Position numbers and translations under genes: made by a program. This document shows, piece by piece, positions 1-8,362 of a stretch of DNA of 64,000 bases. The first letter of the stretch is position 1. Each line of letters starts with the position of its first letter. The stretch is from Reyranella aquatilis (GTDB lineage: Bacteria > Pseudomonadota > Alphaproteobacteria > Reyranellales > Reyranellaceae), in contig NZ_JAJISD010000001.1 of NCBI RefSeq assembly GCF_020880995.1, forward strand, positions 372,001 through 436,000, given 5' to 3'. The notes below the pieces were generated by a model. The model did not search any database. It was not told where the DNA came from and saw only the letters and a program-made list of their open reading frames with translations.

Positions 1-810
1 ATCCTTGCGGTGCTGCAGGATCGCACCCAGCGTGATCTCGGTCGGCGTGCCGATGCCGAGCTTCACCGTCGGCGCCAGGCCGAAGTCCAGCACGTTGGTC
101 TGGTCGACGGTCGAGGCCTTGCCGACCTGGAACATCGCCGACACACGCGCCGCGTTGTTCTCCTGGAACGGCGTATTCACGTCGGCGGTGGTACGCACGA
201 GGCCGTTCGTCGTCGCCTGCGCGCTCAGTTCCGTCGCCTGCTTGAGGAACGGCTTCTTCGTGACCTGGTTGATGATGCCGCCGGTCGAGCCGCGACCGAA
301 CAACATCGAGGACGGGCCCATCAGGACCTCGACCTGCTCCAGCGCAAACACATCGCGATAGTACTGGCCGCGGTCGCGCATGCCGTCGAGGTAGATGTCG
401 GTGCGGGCCGAGAAGCCGTTGATGTTGATGTTGGTGCCGATGTTGCCGCCTTCGGCCGAGCCGATGGTGACGCCCGGCGCGTTGCGGACCGCGTCCTCCA
501 GCCTGGTGACGCCTTGCGATTGCATCAGCGCGCGGTTGATGACGACCACCGACTGCGGCACGTCCATCAGGTTGGCGGCGCCCAGGCGGTTGATCGAGCC
601 CTTGGTGACCTGGAAGTCCTCGCTGGGACGGCTGCCGGTCACCGTCACGGTCTGCATCGTCGCCGGGGCGGCGGAGGGATTGGCTGGCTGGGTCTGGGAA
701 GGATCGGCTGACGGCGAAGCGGGCGTCTGGGCGGTGTCCTGCTGGGCCATCGCTGCCGGGGCTACGAGCAGTCCAACAAGGGCGGTTTTTACCGGTACGC
801 GCTTCGCCAT
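1..810 (-). CDS. TonB-dependent siderophore receptor, N-terminal part (cut by window start)
   Basis: Outer-membrane receptor for iron-siderophore uptake, energised by TonB. About 270 N-terminal residues are visible: a cleavable signal peptide ending near Ala-Met-Ala, a Pro/Gln-rich spacer, a TonB-box-like TVTVTGSR stretch, then a plug domain with the family hallmarks MDVPQSVVVI, APGVTIG, FSARTDIYLDG, LEQVEVLMGPSSMLFGRGS and GGIINQVTKKP. The last of these marks the end of the plug, so the barrel lies mostly beyond the window. The start at 810 follows a good GGGGAG ribosome-binding site. A Fur-box-like site lies about 40 bp upstream, which fits iron repression. The siderophore specificity cannot be told from this part; the plug resembles catecholate/hydroxamate receptors of the FhuA/Fiu type. 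Confidence 0.93.
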   Translation of the reverse strand, partial: MAKRVPVKTALVGLLVAPAAMAQQDTAQTPASPSADPSQTQPANPSAAPATMQTVTVTGSRPSEDFQVTKGSINRLGAANLMDVPQSVVVINRALMQSQGVTRLEDAVRNAPGVTIGSAEGGNIGTNININGFSARTDIYLDGMRDRGQYYRDVFALEQVEVLMGPSSMLFGRGSTGGIINQVTKKPFLKQATELSAQATTNGLVRTTADVNTPFQENNAARVSAMFQVGKASTVDQTNVLDFGLAPTVKLGIGTPTEITLGAILQHRKD

Positions 811-851
811 GTCTTCTCCCCAGAAGCAACTCATCTCCTCTCAATTGAGGA

Positions 852-870
852 GAATGCGAGTTATTATCAT
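852..870 (-). promoter_or_regulatory. Fur-box-like operator upstream of the siderophore receptor
   Basis: Read on the minus strand, the 19 bp GATAATAACTCGCATTCTC matches the classical Fur consensus GATAATGATAATCATTATC at 13 of 19 positions, with the GATAAT half and the CATT.TC half intact. It sits about 42 bp upstream of the receptor start, where a repressor would cover a promoter. A second GATAAT occurs nearby at about 890. Alphaproteobacteria may use Irr or RirA instead of Fur, so the regulator itself is inferred. Confidence 0.5.
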
Positions 871-960
871 GGAACTAAAACGGCACTGATAATGAATCGC
901 ACCTCTTGCGGAGAGGCAGCCGTGCAAAAACGCCGAGCCTCATGCAATTTGTTCGGGAAA

Positions 961-1037
961 TGGCGCGCCCGGTTGGATTCGAACCAACGACCTACCGCTT
1001 AGAAGGCGGTTGCTCTGATCCCCTGAGCTACGGGCGC
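961..1037 (-). tRNA. tRNA-Arg (anticodon TCT)
   Basis: A complete cloverleaf reads on the minus strand: acceptor arms GCGCCCG/CGGGCGC, D-arm TAGCTCAGGGGA, anticodon stem CCGCC/GGCGG around CTTCTAA (anticodon TCT), T-arm GGTTCGAATCC, discriminator G and an encoded CCA. Length is 77 nt including CCA. Confidence 0.96.
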
Positions 1038-1072
1038 CTGCCGTTCCAAGTCCATGCGCCCGGCATGGACCT

Positions 1073-1375
1073 TCAGTGCGTCCAGCGACCGACGCGATTG
1101 TAGGCGAAGTTGTCGGCGTAGGCCTTGGCCCTCACCGGCCGGCTGTGCGGCTGCTCCACCGTGTACTGCCAGCCGTTCTTCTCGGCATGGGCCTTGGCTT
1201 CTTCCAGGGTGGGAAAGAACAGCCGGACCTGCTGCATCGTGTTACGTGAACTCGTCCAGCCCATAAGCGGGTCGATCTCCTTGCGCGACGGCTCCGGCTC
1301 CAGCACCCACTCGTGGGTATTGCCCGTTCCCGACTGCATGGCCGTCTTGGCCGGTTTGAAGATGCGAACCTGCAT
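1073..1375 (-). CDS. NADH dehydrogenase (complex I) accessory subunit, NDUFS4-like
   Basis: A 100-residue soluble accessory subunit of respiratory complex I, of the ETC complex I / NDUFS4 (18 kDa, AQDQ) family found in alphaproteobacteria and mitochondria. Typical features are the N-terminal RIFKPAKTAMQSG, the GWTSS.D/N block (here MGWTSSRNTMQQV), the LFFPTLEEAKAHAEKNGW helix and the NFAYNRVGRWTH C-terminus. The length is usual for bacterial members. It lies alone between two tRNA genes, all on the minus strand, so it may share a transcript with tRNA-Pro and tRNA-Arg. Confidence 0.93.
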   Translation of the reverse strand: MQVRIFKPAKTAMQSGTGNTHEWVLEPEPSRKEIDPLMGWTSSRNTMQQVRLFFPTLEEAKAHAEKNGWQYTVEQPHSRPVRAKAYADNFAYNRVGRWTH

Positions 1376-1401
1376 GGCTCCCGCTACTCCGTTTTCGGGC
1401 G

Positions 1402-1478
1402 TGGTCGGGGCGGCCGGATTCGAACCGACGACCTTCTGCGCCCAAGGCAGACGCGCTACCAGACTGCGCTACGCCCCG
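1402..1478 (-). tRNA. tRNA-Pro (anticodon TGG)
   Basis: Minus-strand cloverleaf with acceptor arms CGGGGCG/CGCCCCG, D-arm TAGCGCAGTCTGGTAGCG, anticodon stem TCTGC/GCAGA around CTTGGGC (anticodon TGG), T-arm GGTTCGAATCC, discriminator A and encoded CCA; 77 nt. Confidence 0.96.
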
Positions 1479-1561
1479 CCGATACACCTCTATGACGCGA
1501 GGGTTTCTACCAGCGCCCCTCTCCGCTCGAAAGGGCAAATTCCGGATGCTACGATAGCTCC

Positions 1562-1969
1562 ATGTTCGATCAGACGCCCGAGCAGGGCCGCCCGGGCCGC
1601 GCCCCGTCGATAAATGTGCTGGGCGGCGTCCTGGAGCCCTGCTCCACCCGGCCCGTGACCGGCTTCTACCGCGACGGCTGCTGCAATACCGGCGCGGAGG
1701 ATCTCGGCCTGCACACGGTTTGCGTGGTCCTGACGGCCGAATTCCTCGCCTTCTCCAAATCCCGGGGCAACGATCTCAGCACGCCGATGCCGCAATACGG
1801 CTTCCCTGGCCTAAATCCCGGCGAGCGCTGGTGCCTCTGCGCCAGCCGCTGGAAGGAAGCCTTCGACGCAAACGTGGCGCCCCAGGTCGTCCTGGAGTCC
1901 ACCCATGCCGTCACGCTCCACGTCGTCTCCCTGGCCGCCCTGAAGCAGCACGCCTTTCGGCCGCACTAG
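1562..1969 (+). CDS. DUF2237 family protein
   Basis: A 135-residue cytoplasmic protein of the DUF2237 family, function unknown. It carries the characteristic conserved blocks: NVLGG.LEPCS, GFYRDGCCNTG, EDLGLHTVC, FLAFSKSRGNDLSTP, FPGLNPGERWCLCASRW and VLESTHA. Several conserved cysteines (CCNTG, WCLC) suggest a metal site or redox role, but none is established. It converges with the minus-strand PhzF gene, with only 1 bp between the stop codons. Confidence 0.9.
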   Translation: MFDQTPEQGRPGRAPSINVLGGVLEPCSTRPVTGFYRDGCCNTGAEDLGLHTVCVVLTAEFLAFSKSRGNDLSTPMPQYGFPGLNPGERWCLCASRWKEAFDANVAPQVVLESTHAVTLHVVSLAALKQHAFRPH

Positions 1970-1970
1970 A

Positions 1971-2861
1971 TCAGAGTTGCGCCTCGCCGCGCAGCACCGG
2001 CACGCACTGGCCGGCAATGGTCGCCCGGATTCCGTCGGCCGCGCGGCGTGCGACGACCCGCAACAGGCTTGGCCGCCCCATGACCACACCCTGGTGAATG
2101 TCGACGCGAAGCTCCGGCTCGCTGGTCAGCGACAGGAGCAGCGCGCTGAGCGGGCCGGCGGCGCTGCCCGTTGCGGGGTCCTCGATCGTGCCGCCCAGCG
2201 GCGCGAACATGCGGGCCTGAACGCGGCCCGGCCCGTCATGGGCATAGAGGTAGAGGCCGAGCCGGCCATTGAGGCCCGCTGTCTGCTCGAGGGCCTGTCG
2301 GAAGGACGGGAAGTCAGGCGTTGCCCGCGCAAGCGCGGAGGGCCCGACTTCCGCAATGACGAACGGATTGCCGAGCGACGCGCCAACCGGCTTGTGCGCC
2401 GCCACCCGAATGTCTGCTGGCTGCAGGCTGGCGCAGGCGGCGACCGTCTCGACCGGTAGTTCCGGTCCGAGCGACAGCGGCTGCGGCGCGGCGATAGTGG
2501 CGCCGACCGGCGCGCCCGAGGTGTCGCGCTCCACGTCGATCTCGACGAGCCCCGCCAGCTCCTCGAACAGGAGCTTGCCGCCCTTGTCCCTGCCCTGCTG
2601 CGCCAGCACAAAGGCAGTCCCGACGTTGGGATGGCCCGCGAACGGCATCTCGCGCGTGCGCGTGAAGATGCGCACCCGCGCGGTATGCGCCGGATCCTCG
2701 GGCGGCAGAACGAACGTCGTCTCGCTGAGATTGAATTCGGCGGCCAGCGACTGCATCTCGGCGTCGCTCATGCCCGTCGCATCGGGAAAGACCGCGAGCG
2801 GGTTGCCGCCGAACCGCGTGGTGGTGAAGACGTCCACCGTGACGAACGGATACGACCGCAT
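1971..2861 (-). CDS. PhzF family isomerase/epimerase
   Basis: A 296-residue member of the PhzF (diaminopimelate-epimerase fold) family, metal-free isomerases of which only a few have known substrates. The N-terminal signature VDVFTTTRFGGNPLAVF is present, with the presumed catalytic Glu in NLSETTFVL. The second-half motifs MPFAGHPNVGTAFVL and EDPATGSAAGPL are also intact. The ATG at 2861 is preferred because it follows the fhs stop by a few bases; an in-frame ATG at 2876 would overlap fhs. The gene is transcribed right after formate-THF ligase, but no functional link is known. Confidence 0.92.
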   Translation of the reverse strand: MRSYPFVTVDVFTTTRFGGNPLAVFPDATGMSDAEMQSLAAEFNLSETTFVLPPEDPAHTARVRIFTRTREMPFAGHPNVGTAFVLAQQGRDKGGKLLFEELAGLVEIDVERDTSGAPVGATIAAPQPLSLGPELPVETVAACASLQPADIRVAAHKPVGASLGNPFVIAEVGPSALARATPDFPSFRQALEQTAGLNGRLGLYLYAHDGPGRVQARMFAPLGGTIEDPATGSAAGPLSALLLSLTSEPELRVDIHQGVVMGRPSLLRVVARRAADGIRATIAGQCVPVLRGEAQL

Positions 2862-2862
2862 C

Positions 2863-4530
2863 CTAGAAGATCCCATCGACCTGGCCGTCCGCCGTGAGGC
2901 GGATCTGCTCCGCCGCCGGCACGCGCGGCAGGCCGGGCATGCTCATGATCTCGCCCGCCATCGCGACCACGAAGCCGGCGCCGGCAGACAGGCGAACCTC
3001 GCGGATCGGCAGCGTGTGCCCGGTGGGCGCACCGCGCAGTTCGGGGTCGGCGGCGAAACTGTACTGCGTCTTGGCGATACAGACCGGCAGCTTGCCGTAG
3101 CCCGCGGCTTCGAGTGCCTTGAGGCGTCGCTGGGCCGGTCCGGCGATCGACACGCCCGACGCGCGATAGATCTCGCGCGCGATGGTTTCGATCTTGCCGG
3201 CGAGCGGCAGGTCGTCGGGATAGAGCGGCTTGAAGGCCGCCTTCCCCTCCTCGATCGTCGCCACGGCCGCGCGCGCCAGCGCTTCCGCGCCGGCTCCGCC
3301 TTTGGCCCAGTGCTCGCACAGATACGCCTTGGCGCCCGCCGCCGCGCACTTCGCCTCGATCAGCTCCAGCTCGGCCGGCGTATCGGTCAGGAATCGGTTG
3401 ATGGCCACGAGAACGGGCAGACCGAACTTGCCGAGATTTTCGACATGGCGCAGCAGGTTGGGCAGGCCGCGCTCGACCGCGCCGACATCTTCGGCCGCCA
3501 GCGCCTTCTCGTCGGCGCCGCCATGCAGCTTCAGCGCGCGCACGGTGGCGACGACTACGGCGAGTTCCGGCTTGAGGCCGGCCTGCCGGCACTTGATGTC
3601 GAGGAACTTCTCTGCGCCGAGATCGGCGCCAAACCCCGCCTCCGTGACGACGTAGTCGCCGAGCGCGAGCGCTGCGCGCGTGGCGATCACCGAGTTGCAG
3701 CCGTGCGCGATGTTGGCGAACGGACCGCCATGGATCAGGACAGGATTGTTCTCCAGCGTCTGTACGAGATTGGGCTTGGCGGCGTCCTTGAGCACGGCGG
3801 CCATGGCACCTGCCGCCTTGAGATCGCCGGCGGTGACCGGCTTGCCATCCCGGGTTTCGGCCACGACGATTCGCGCCAGTCGCTGCTCAAGATCCTCCAG
3901 ATCGTTGGCCAGGCAGAGAATTGCCATGACTTCCGAGGCCGTCGTGATGTCGAAGCGCGCCTGTCGGGGGAACCCGTTGGCCACGCCACCCAGGCTCACC
4001 ACCGTATCGCGCAGGGCACGGTCGTTCATGTCGAGCACCCGCGGCCAGAACACCCGTCGGGCGTCGATGCCAAGCGCGTTGCCCCAATAGATGTGATTGT
4101 CGAGCATCGCGGCGAGCAGATTGTGCGCCGTCGTGATGGCGTGGAAATCGCCGGTGAAGTGAAGGTTGATCTCGGCCATCGGCACGATCTGCGCCTGGCC
4201 TCCGCCGGTGGCTCCGCCCTTCTGGCCGAAGCACGGTCCGAGGCTGGGCTCGCGTAAGGCGATGGCGGTCTTCTTGCCCAACCGTGCCAACGCATCGCCG
4301 AGCCCGATCGTCGTCGTCGTCTTGCCCTCGCCCGCCTTGGTGGGGTTGATCGCCGTCACGAGAATCAGATGCCCGGACGGCCGGGTGCCGAGCGACTTCA
4401 CATAGTCGCCGTCGAGTTTTGCCTTGTCGCGACCGTAGGGCTCCAGTGCCTCCTCCGGAATGCCGAGTCGGCCGGCAACTTCCTTCATGGGCTTCTTGAC
4501 GGCCCGCCGTGCGATCTCGATATCCGACAT
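2863..4530 (-). CDS. fhs: Formate-tetrahydrofolate ligase
   Basis: Cytoplasmic ATP-dependent ligase (EC 6.3.4.3) making 10-formyl-THF from formate and THF for one-carbon metabolism. The 555 residues match the family length. The ATP-binding P-loop region [23 protein letters not shown] sits near residue 60; further family blocks are [32 protein letters not shown] and HNG-type [13 protein letters not shown]. The ATG at 4530 follows a GGGAG Shine-Dalgarno; a GTG 12 bases upstream would overlap that site. It is upstream of PhzF in the same operon. Confidence 0.97.
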   Translation of the reverse strand: MSDIEIARRAVKKPMKEVAGRLGIPEEALEPYGRDKAKLDGDYVKSLGTRPSGHLILVTAINPTKAGEGKTTTTIGLGDALARLGKKTAIALREPSLGPCFGQKGGATGGGQAQIVPMAEINLHFTGDFHAITTAHNLLAAMLDNHIYWGNALGIDARRVFWPRVLDMNDRALRDTVVSLGGVANGFPRQARFDITTASEVMAILCLANDLEDLEQRLARIVVAETRDGKPVTAGDLKAAGAMAAVLKDAAKPNLVQTLENNPVLIHGGPFANIAHGCNSVIATRAALALGDYVVTEAGFGADLGAEKFLDIKCRQAGLKPELAVVVATVRALKLHGGADEKALAAEDVGAVERGLPNLLRHVENLGKFGLPVLVAINRFLTDTPAELELIEAKCAAAGAKAYLCEHWAKGGAGAEALARAAVATIEEGKAAFKPLYPDDLPLAGKIETIAREIYRASGVSIAGPAQRRLKALEAAGYGKLPVCIAKTQYSFAADPELRGAPTGHTLPIREVRLSAGAGFVVAMAGEIMSMPGLPRVPAAEQIRLTADGQVDGIF

Positions 4531-4648
4531 TCCCGCTCCCACAACTGCGTTTCAGCGGTCCGACCCTAGCGAGGCCGGCGGGTCCAGCCAACAACGGAGA
4601 ACATCGAGTGGGTTCTCAGGGAACGCGATGCCGTGCTGCAGCCGGCGC

Positions 4649-5149
4649 TCATGCGTTTCCGAAGATCGGGTGGAGCACCTTGTCGCCCGGCTTGATTCCG
4701 AGAAGCTTGGCGCTGCCCCCGTTTATCTCCAGCACGGCGCGCACCGGGAACTGACTGGGAATGCTCTCTGTCGAATGCGGAACGGCATTGGCGTGGATCG
4801 ACCTGATCGTGCCGTCGGCGGCGATGAAGATCATGTCGAGCGGGATCAGCGTGTTCTTCATCCAGAAGCTGACGGGCGCTTCCTTGTAGAAATCGAACAG
4901 CATGCCCTCGTACGGGCCGAGCTTCTCGCGGAACATGAGCCCCCGTGCCCGCTGCGTGTCGTCCAGCGCCAGTTCGACCTCGAACTTGATGTCCCGGCCG
5001 CCGGACACCACGACGAGCGACGACCTCTTGAAGTGGAAGTCGTTGCCGCCCTGCTGCGCCTGCGCGAGGCCCGCCGCCAGCGCGAGCGGCGCGGCGAGAA
5101 AGAGACGCCGGCGGAGCGGCGCGCGTTTGACTGCCTGAACCATGCTCAT
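4649..5149 (-). CDS. DUF192 family secreted protein
   Basis: A 166-residue protein with a signal peptide (positively charged RAPLRRRLFLAAPLALAAG then AQA) followed by a DUF192 domain. The diagnostic segments are present: RARGLMFREKL.P.EGMLFDF, SFWMKNTLIPLDMIFI, and the terminal VLEINGGSAKLLGIKPGD. The family is exported and of unknown function. The start is uncertain between ATG 5149 and ATG 5143, which are both in frame. It diverges from the TPP riboswitch unit. Confidence 0.88.
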   Translation of the reverse strand: MSMVQAVKRAPLRRRLFLAAPLALAAGLAQAQQGGNDFHFKRSSLVVVSGGRDIKFEVELALDDTQRARGLMFREKLGPYEGMLFDFYKEAPVSFWMKNTLIPLDMIFIAADGTIRSIHANAVPHSTESIPSQFPVRAVLEINGGSAKLLGIKPGDKVLHPIFGNA

Positions 5150-5226
5150 GGCATAGAGCGTGGATGGCGATTTCGTCAAACCGATGACGCTTGCGTGAAC
5201 GAAAGCGTCTAACCATAGTGGCGTCC

Positions 5227-5311
5227 GCTCATCGGGGGGAGCCGCGCCGCGCGGCTGAGAGGTCCGGAAGGACGACCCCGAACCTGATCCGGTTAATGCC
5301 GGCGTAGGGAC
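5227..5311 (+). promoter_or_regulatory. TPP (THI-box) riboswitch
   Basis: The RNA reads through the conserved thiamine-pyrophosphate aptamer: a CATCGGGGGGAGCC 5' strand, the near-invariant GCTGAGAGG, the ACCCCGAACCTGATC block, and the 3' CCGGTTAATGCCGGCGTAGGGA. Its 3' end lies only about 10 bases before the GTG start of the ABC transporter ATPase. The AGGGA of the aptamer is the only purine-rich sequence placed to act as Shine-Dalgarno, so TPP binding probably blocks translation initiation directly. The downstream thiamine-precursor importer is the expected target. Confidence 0.95.
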
Positions 5312-5320
5312 TGGTGGCTC

Positions 5321-6031
5321 GTGGTGTCTTCTCCTGCCCTCTCCGTGCGGTCGGCGCACATCGTCCTCGACGGCCATGTCGTGGCAGAGAACCTGTCGCT
5401 CGAGTTTCCCGGCGGGCGCACGACCTGCCTGCTGGGGCGCAGCGGCGTCGGCAAGACCTCCCTTCTGCGCCATCTCGCGGGGCTCCTGCCCGGCACCGCG
5501 CCCGCCGGGCCGGTTGCCTACATGGCCCAACGCGACCTGCTGTTGCCTTGGCTGTCGGTGCTCGACAATGTCCGGCTCGGCCATCGACTGCGGGGCGACG
5601 CGGCGGCCCGCCATGCTGCCGGACCGCGCGCGCGGGCGCTGCTCGCGGAAGTCGGCCTCGGCCACCATCTGGACGCCCTGCCGCAGACGCTGTCCGGCGG
5701 CATGCGCCAGCGCGCGGCGCTTGCCCGGACCCTCTGCGAGGACAGGCAGATCGTCCTGATGGACGAACCGTTCGGTCATCTCGATGCCGTGACGCGGTTC
5801 GATCTGCAGGATCTCGCCGCCAGGCTCCTGAGGGGCCGCACCGTCGTGATGGTGACGCACGATCCGCTGGAGGCGCTGCGCCTGGGTCACGAGATTCGCA
5901 TTCTCTCCGGAACGCCCTTCGTGCCTGGTCCGGTCATTGCCCCTTCGGGCGCCGTGCCGCGCGATCCGGCGGATCCCGAACTGCTCGCCCTGCAGGCCCG
6001 GCTGATCGGCGAACTGAGGACCGGGGGGTGA
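5321..6031 (+). CDS. thiZ: ABC transporter ATP-binding protein, thiamine precursor uptake (ThiZ type)
   Basis: Cytoplasmic ATPase of a pyrimidine/thiamine-precursor importer. It has Walker A LLGRSGVGKTSLL, Q-loop AYMAQRDLLLPW, signature TLSGGMRQRAALART, Walker B IVLMDEPFGHLD and the H-loop MVTHDPLEA; 236 residues, normal for the NitT/TauT/ThiZ group. Start is GTG at 5321 (or the adjacent GTG 5324), immediately after the TPP riboswitch. The 3' end overlaps the permease by GTGA, indicating translational coupling. The substrate assignment depends on the riboswitch and the ThiY-like partner. Confidence 0.9.
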   Translation: MVSSPALSVRSAHIVLDGHVVAENLSLEFPGGRTTCLLGRSGVGKTSLLRHLAGLLPGTAPAGPVAYMAQRDLLLPWLSVLDNVRLGHRLRGDAAARHAAGPRARALLAEVGLGHHLDALPQTLSGGMRQRAALARTLCEDRQIVLMDEPFGHLDAVTRFDLQDLAARLLRGRTVVMVTHDPLEALRLGHEIRILSGTPFVPGPVIAPSGAVPRDPADPELLALQARLIGELRTGG

Positions 6032-6765
6032 GGCCTCTTGTCACCGCGCTGGGGCTGCTGGCCGGCTGGGAGTTGCTGGTGTGGCTCGCCAGGCTACCGC
6101 CCTACATCCTGCCGCCGCCCTCGCGTGTCGCCGTCGTGCTGATGGAGCGCCGGGCATTGCTGCTCGAACAGGCCGCCTGGACGGGCGCCGAGATGATGCT
6201 CGGCCTGGCGCTCGGCCTGTTGCTGGGGGCAGCCCTCGCGGTGCTGTTCGCGGCGTCGGCAGGCTGGCGGCGATGGGCGCTTCCCCTGGTCATCGTCTCG
6301 CAGGCCATTCCCGTGATCGCCGTCGCCCCGCTGCTCGTGCTGTGGCTCGGCTACGGAATGGCGTCCAAGGTCGCGATGGCCGCGCTCGTGATCTTCTTCC
6401 CGGTGGTCAGCAGCCTGTACGACGGTCTGCGCCGCACCGATCCAGGCTGGCTCGAACTGGCGCGCACCATGGATGCGTCGCCCCGCGCGGTCCTGCTGCA
6501 GATCAGGCTACCGGCCGCCCTGCCCGCCTTCGCCTCGGGCGCCCGCATCGCCGCCGCGGTTGCCCCGATCGGTGCCGTGATCGGCGAATGGGTCGGCGCC
6601 AGCGCCGGGCTGGGCTTCCTGATGACGCAGTCGCTGGCGCGCGGTCAGACGCCGCTCGCCTTCGCCGCCCTCTTCGTCCTCTGCCTGCTCGGTCTCGCAC
6701 TCTACGTCGCGACCGACCGGCTCGCGCGACGGCTCGTGCCGTGGCAACCCATCCAAGGAGACTGA
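6028..6765 (+). CDS. thiX: ABC transporter permease, thiamine precursor uptake (ThiX type)
   Basis: A 245-residue inner-membrane permease of the binding-protein-dependent transport family with about six hydrophobic segments. The EAA-loop motif is visible in the ELARTMDASPRAVLLQIRLP segment, followed by GAVIGEWVGASAGLGFL. Initiation is at GTG 6028, inside the GTGA overlap with the ATPase stop. The operon order is ATPase, permease, binding protein. Confidence 0.9.
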   Translation: MRPLVTALGLLAGWELLVWLARLPPYILPPPSRVAVVLMERRALLLEQAAWTGAEMMLGLALGLLLGAALAVLFAASAGWRRWALPLVIVSQAIPVIAVAPLLVLWLGYGMASKVAMAALVIFFPVVSSLYDGLRRTDPGWLELARTMDASPRAVLLQIRLPAALPAFASGARIAAAVAPIGAVIGEWVGASAGLGFLMTQSLARGQTPLAFAALFVLCLLGLALYVATDRLARRLVPWQPIQGD

Positions 6766-6767
6766 AC

Positions 6768-7709
6768 ATGCCCTTCGTGACCCGACTGATTGCCGTACTG
6801 GCACTGTGTTGCCTGGCCCTGCCGGCCAACGCGCAGGAGAAGGTGCGGATCCTGCTCGACTGGTTCGTGAACCCCGATCATGCCGCGCTCGTGATCGCCA
6901 AGCAGCGCGGCCTCTTCGACAAGCAGGGCCTCGATGTCGAACTGATCGCACCGGCCGATCCCAACGCGCCGCCCAAGCTGGTGGCCGCCGGCCAGGCCGA
7001 CTACGCGCTCTCCTACCAGCCAACGCTGCAGATGCTGGCGGCCGAAGGTCTGCCGCTGGTGCGGGTGGGCGTGCTGGTGGCGCAGCCGCTCAATTCGCTG
7101 GTTGCGCTCGAGGACTCGGCCGTGAAGACCATCGCGGACTTCAAGGGCCGCAAGATCGGCTTCTCGGTGTCGGGCTTCGAGGAAGCCGTGCTTGGCGCGA
7201 TGCTGGAAAGCGCGGGCCTCACACTGAAGGACGTGACCCTGGTGAACGTCAACTTCGCCCTCACCACCGCACTCATGAGCAAGCAGGTCGACGGCGTGAT
7301 CGGCGCCTTCAGGAATTTCGAACTGAACGACCTCGAATTGAACAAGGCGAAAGGGCGGATCTGGCTGGTCGAGAAGCACGGCGTGCCGGCCTATGACGAG
7401 CTGGTGATCCTGGCCAAGCGCGAGACGGTCGACCCTGCCCGCACGAAGAAGCTTCTCGCGGCGCTCGCCGAGGCGACCGCCTGGCTCACCGCCAACCCCG
7501 CGGAAGCCTGGGCCAGTTTCTCCAAGTACGGCAAGGACCTCGACAATGATCTCAACAGAATGGCCTGGAAGGACACGGTGCCGTTGCTGTCGGCCGACCC
7601 CGCCGCGCTCGACCGCGCGCGTTACTCAACCTTCGCCGAGTTTCTCGTGAAGCGCGGGCTGATCAAGCAGGCGCCGCCGCTCGACAGCTACCTTCGAGAA
7701 ATCAGGTAG
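6768..7709 (+). CDS. thiY: Thiamine-precursor substrate-binding protein (ThiY type)
   Basis: A 313-residue periplasmic binding protein of the NMT1/THI5-like family. A signal peptide ends at ANA-Q, and the mature start KVRILLDWFVNPDHAALVIAK is the hallmark of ThiY/THI5-like proteins that bind formylaminopyrimidine. An AAGGAG Shine-Dalgarno lies 7 bases before ATG 6768. It is the third gene of the TPP-riboswitch operon; known ThiXYZ systems import N-formyl-aminomethylpyrimidine for salvage. The specific ligand is inferred. Confidence 0.92.
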   Translation: MPFVTRLIAVLALCCLALPANAQEKVRILLDWFVNPDHAALVIAKQRGLFDKQGLDVELIAPADPNAPPKLVAAGQADYALSYQPTLQMLAAEGLPLVRVGVLVAQPLNSLVALEDSAVKTIADFKGRKIGFSVSGFEEAVLGAMLESAGLTLKDVTLVNVNFALTTALMSKQVDGVIGAFRNFELNDLELNKAKGRIWLVEKHGVPAYDELVILAKRETVDPARTKKLLAALAEATAWLTANPAEAWASFSKYGKDLDNDLNRMAWKDTVPLLSADPAALDRARYSTFAEFLVKRGLIKQAPPLDSYLREIR

Positions 7710-7718
7710 GAGCCTTCG

Positions 7719-8237
7719 TCAGGCGCCGCGGATCTCGACGACCTGGAGGCCCTTCTGGCCTTCAGCGACGCGGATCATCACCTTCTGACCCGGTGCCAGC
7801 GATTCCATGCCATGCCGCCGAAGCACTGCGGCATGCACGAAGATGTCGCCATCGAGCGCCTCGCGCGTGACGAACCCGTAGCCGCGCTCGTTGTTGTACC
7901 ACTTCACGAGAGCGGTGATGTAGTCGCCCATCGCAATGCCGTCCGGAATCGGCGGCGGCTTCTGAGGCGTGGCGACGGCCGTCGACAAATCGACCTCGAT
8001 CACCCTCATGACCTGCCAGCCTTTCGGGCCGCGGACACCGGCGCACACCACGGTTGCACCGGGCTTGAGATCCTCATGCCCGGACTGGCGTAGTGTCGTT
8101 ACATGCAGGAACGCGTCGCTGTTGTCGCTGTCGAGGGCCAAGAACCCATACCCTTTGACGGCGTTGAACCACTTGACCTTACCACGCAGCTCAACCGTAC
8201 CGACGTCCCCGCTCGTCTCTCCCAGATGGGTCGTCAT
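7719..8237 (-). CDS. Double cold-shock-domain protein
   Basis: A 172-residue protein with two tandem cold-shock (OB-fold) RNA/DNA-binding domains. The first is at about residues 18-80 (GKVKWFNAVKGYGFLALD, with DAFLHV) and the second at about 107-170 (ALVKWYNNERGYGFVTRE, with DIFVHAAVLRRHG). RNP1-like K/GYGF motifs are intact in both. A Pro-rich linker joins them. Two-domain CspA-like proteins are common in alphaproteobacteria and act as nucleic-acid chaperones. It converges with thiY. Confidence 0.92.
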   Translation of the reverse strand: MTTHLGETSGDVGTVELRGKVKWFNAVKGYGFLALDSDNSDAFLHVTTLRQSGHEDLKPGATVVCAGVRGPKGWQVMRVIEVDLSTAVATPQKPPPIPDGIAMGDYITALVKWYNNERGYGFVTREALDGDIFVHAAVLRRHGMESLAPGQKVMIRVAEGQKGLQVVEIRGA

Positions 8238-8362
8238 TCAACGATCCCGTGTTGTTATGCAGAAATCGTAAACATGCTTTGTGAAGGAAGCAACAGTCCT
8301 TGTGTGGGATCGCGGCCTCACGCTAGACGAATCACCTCAAGCGTCTCGGGAGGAGCCGAATC

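Noticed and set aside
10..889. Long plus-strand reading frames over the receptor gene
   Set aside because: They are GC-rich shadow frames; the minus strand encodes an unmistakable TonB receptor plug domain with a signal peptide and ribosome-binding site.
2269..4257. A 662-codon plus-strand frame opposite fhs
   Set aside because: No domain or ribosome-binding site, Arg/Ala-rich composition, and the opposite strand carries a complete formate-THF ligase.
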